Of a stretch of DNA of 8,812 nucleotides, positions 7,429 to 8,812 are shown one piece after another (position 1 is the first letter of the stretch; every line of letters starts with the position of its first letter). Position numbers and translations under genes: made by a program. Below the pieces are notes generated by a model. That model saw nothing but the letters and a program-made list of their open reading frames with translations. It was not told the origin of the DNA and made no database searches. Origin of the DNA: Acidisphaera sp035272265 (GTDB lineage: Bacteria > Pseudomonadota > Alphaproteobacteria > Acetobacterales > Acetobacteraceae); assembly GCA_035272265.1 (NCBI GenBank), contig DATEQV010000378.1, positions 1 through 8,812 on the forward strand, in the 5' to 3' direction.

Positions 7429-7855
7429 CCGTGTCCGACTTGACGAGGCCGAGCTTGAGCATGAGCCCGACCGTGCCGCCCTTGATCGGCCGGAGCAAGA
7501 GCAGCGACAGCGCCAGCGTGAGCGGCAGGAAGATCGCGGCCATCGTCCACACCGGGGGCGTCCAGGCGCGATCGGTCAGGAACATCAGCGGCACGATGAT
7601 GTGGCCGACGAGGAGGACGGTGAAATACGGCGGCGCGTCGTCCGCCCGCGCGAGCCCGAGCGGCGCCCCGCAATTCGTGCAGACCGGGGTTACGCGCAGA
7701 TAGCCCTGGAATAGGTGCGTCTTGCCGCAGCTCGGGCAGCGATTGGCGAGGCCGCGGCCGACGGCGGTGAGCAGCGGCGGCAGCGGCGAGGCGGCGAACG
7801 ATGTGGCGGTGCGGCTGGGTTGCCAGCGGATGGGTGTCGGCACGTCGGGGGGCAT
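7421..7855 (-). CDS. DUF983 zinc-ribbon membrane protein
   Basis: A 144-residue DUF983 protein. Residues 40-43 (CPSC) and 59-62 (CTNC) form a four-cysteine zinc ribbon, followed by the family signature RADDAPPYFTVLLVGHIIVP (70-89). Two transmembrane helices lie at about 77-96 and 104-122, and a short charged C-terminus follows. It should be an inner-membrane protein with the ribbon on the cytoplasmic side. Its role is not established, although related genes sit in cytochrome oxidase operons of some alphaproteobacteria. The ATG at 7855 is chosen because AAGGA lies seven bases upstream; in-frame upstream starts at 7888 and 7966 would add a tail not typical of the family. It is the first gene of the probable five-gene operon. 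Confidence 0.92.
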   Translation of the reverse strand: MPPDVPTPIRWQPSRTATSFAASPLPPLLTAVGRGLANRCPSCGKTHLFQGYLRVTPVCTNCGAPLGLARADDAPPYFTVLLVGHIIVPLMFLTDRAWTPPVWTMAAIFLPLTLALSLLLLRPIKGGTVGLMLKLGLVKSDTDD

Positions 7856-7986
7856 GGACGGATCCTTGGCGATGCCGGAATGCGGCATGCCTCGGGTGTT
7901 TAGGTGAACCGCCGTGACGCCTGGATCAACCCCTCCGCTTTGCCCCGATTGCGCGGCTGCCCGCAAACCGGGATAGAGGCGCAGGA
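7856..7986. promoter_or_regulatory. Divergent spacer between the DUF983 operon and the fucosyltransferase-like gene
   Basis: The 131 bp between divergent starts should hold the promoter of the five-gene operon and that of the forward gene. On the minus strand TTGATC (7924-7929) with CCTAAA (7899-7904) is a weak -35/-10 candidate with a 19-base spacer, longer than ideal. Near the DUF983 gene, ATGCCG (7872-7877) and CGGCAT (7883-7888) form an inverted repeat around five bases, and GGCATGCC (7884-7891) is a perfect palindrome. These could be a 5' leader hairpin or an operator. Confidence 0.4.
7863..7867 (-). promoter_or_regulatory. Ribosome binding site deciding the DUF983 start
   Basis: AAGGA on the minus strand is seven bases from the ATG at 7855. 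The in-frame ATG at 7888 has a GAGG only one base away, too close to work well. Confidence 0.6.
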
Positions 7987-8812
7987 ATGCTTTATCCGAC
8001 CGCTCCGATGCCGCGGGATGTTCCCGCCCTTCCCGGCGACGTGGCCGGGTATTTCGCCAACACCGGCGGGCTGAACAACCAGAAGCTCGCGTTGCTGGGC
8101 GTGTTCCTGGACGGGATCGCGACGAGCCGGCCGATCGTGCTGCCGTATTTCACCGTCCTCGGCGGCCCGCCCGAGGGCGGACGGCTGATCAGGCTGTTCG
8201 ATCTGTACGAGCAGGCGCCGCTGCTGCACCTTGCCGACGCGTGCGGCCTGCGGGTCGTGCAGGCCGAGCCGATCGGCGGGTCCGACGGCTGGGACCATTT
8301 CCGCGCTGGCTCCGACTACTTCGGCAACCTGGGCCGTACCGGGACGCCACGGCCGAACGACTTCGGCTTCGTCTTCCTGCGCTCGCTGGTGCCGCGGCTG
8401 CGTTCGAGCCCGCTGTCGACCGAACTGGCCGAGCATGTGTTCGGCCAGCGTGGGGTGCGCGTCGTCGCACAGCTGCGCATCGAGTCCGACTGGGTCAGCT
8501 TTGCCCAGGAAACCTTGGACGGGTTCGGCGACACGTCAGCCGATCACGCGCCTTCGGCCGTTGCGATCCTGGGCAAGATCCATGCGACGCTGCCGGATAC
8601 CGGCCGGGCGATCTACGTGACCGTCAACGAGGACGACATGCCGGCGCCGAAGGAGACCATCCGCGCCGACGTACAGCGGCTGTTCGGCATCGAGCTGATC
8701 TGGAAATCCGACGTGATCGCGCCGGTGTACATGGACGCGCTGAACCGCACCGACCTTGCCGTGCTCGACTTCGAGATGGCGCTGCGGGCCGAGTGTTTCG
8801 TCGGCACCAGCA
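7987..8812 (+). CDS. Protein O-fucosyltransferase-like glycosyltransferase (partial, 3' end outside the window)
   Basis: The frame opened by the ATG at 7987 stays open for 275 codons to the window edge, so the C-terminus is missing. It resembles the GDP-fucose O-fucosyltransferase superfamily. NTGGLNNQKLALLGVFLDGI (25-44) matches the N-terminal GGLNNQ nucleotide-sugar motif, followed by the strand RPIVLPYF (48-55). QLRIESDW (162-169) matches the conserved basic-acidic motif, and DFEMALRAECFVGTS (261-275) matches the C-terminal strand where FVGTS normally leads into the last donor-binding residues. No signal peptide or membrane helix is seen, so it is probably cytoplasmic and acts on glycan or protein acceptors there. 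GAGG (7976-7979) lies seven bases before the ATG. The donor sugar is inferred only from the family. It is divergent from the DUF983 operon, and the codon use looks native. Confidence 0.82.
   Translation, partial: MLYPTAPMPRDVPALPGDVAGYFANTGGLNNQKLALLGVFLDGIATSRPIVLPYFTVLGGPPEGGRLIRLFDLYEQAPLLHLADACGLRVVQAEPIGGSDGWDHFRAGSDYFGNLGRTGTPRPNDFGFVFLRSLVPRLRSSPLSTELAEHVFGQRGVRVVAQLRIESDWVSFAQETLDGFGDTSADHAPSAVAILGKIHATLPDTGRAIYVTVNEDDMPAPKETIRADVQRLFGIELIWKSDVIAPVYMDALNRTDLAVLDFEMALRAECFVGTS

Noticed and set aside
7949..7977. TTGCGC and GATAGA with 17-base spacing as a promoter for the fucosyltransferase-like gene
   Set aside because: The -10 match is poor, and it overlaps the ribosome binding site, which would place the transcript start at the start codon.
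8231..8620. A 129-residue forward frame near the end of the window
   Set aside because: It lies out of frame inside the fucosyltransferase-like gene, which is open from 7987 to the window edge and carries the family motifs.

Overview
The base composition is high-GC and the gene content points to an alphaproteobacterial chromosome. The best marker is the UPF0262 protein (6934-7428), a family I know from alphaproteobacteria. The DUF983, DUF2272 and alphaproteobacterial-type rhodanese genes agree. A Rhodospirillales/Acetobacterales member is my best guess, but the order is not proven by this window. I see no rRNA, tRNA, CRISPR array, transposase or phage gene.

Layout. (1) 1-272: a possible tail of an upstream gene and a small DUF2905 membrane protein (+). 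(2) 396-1982: a lone gene (+) for a membrane-anchored protein with probable Ig-like beta domains and a von Willebrand A-like domain; its 5' part is visibly more AT-rich than its surroundings. (3) 2031-3053 (-): a PLP-dependent cysteine synthase-family enzyme, divergent across an 80-bp spacer from (4) 3134-3544 (+), a single-domain rhodanese, followed by 3597-4379 (+), a class I SAM-dependent methyltransferase. (5) 7855 back to 4357 (-): five tightly packed genes read as one operon, DUF983 - UPF0262 - mtnA - GNAT acetyltransferase - DUF2272 lipoprotein. Junctions are an 8-bp overlap, a 36-bp spacer, a 20-bp overlap and a 4-bp overlap. The operon's last gene overlaps the methyltransferase tail-to-tail by 23 bp. 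(6) 7987 to the window end (+): a protein O-fucosyltransferase-like glycosyltransferase, cut off by the window edge.

How they fit together. Sulfur chemistry recurs: cysteine synthase family, rhodanese, SAM-dependent methyltransferase, and MtnA of methionine salvage. The first two share an intergenic region, so coordinated expression is possible. MtnA has no other methionine-salvage gene beside it here. The rest is ordinary small conserved alphaproteobacterial genes plus two accessory-looking genes (VWA-like and fucosyltransferase-like). I do not see a clear new multi-gene system. The most under-described items are the Ig/VWA-like protein, the DUF2272 protein with Ser where CHAP enzymes have Cys, and the truncated O-fucosyltransferase-like gene.
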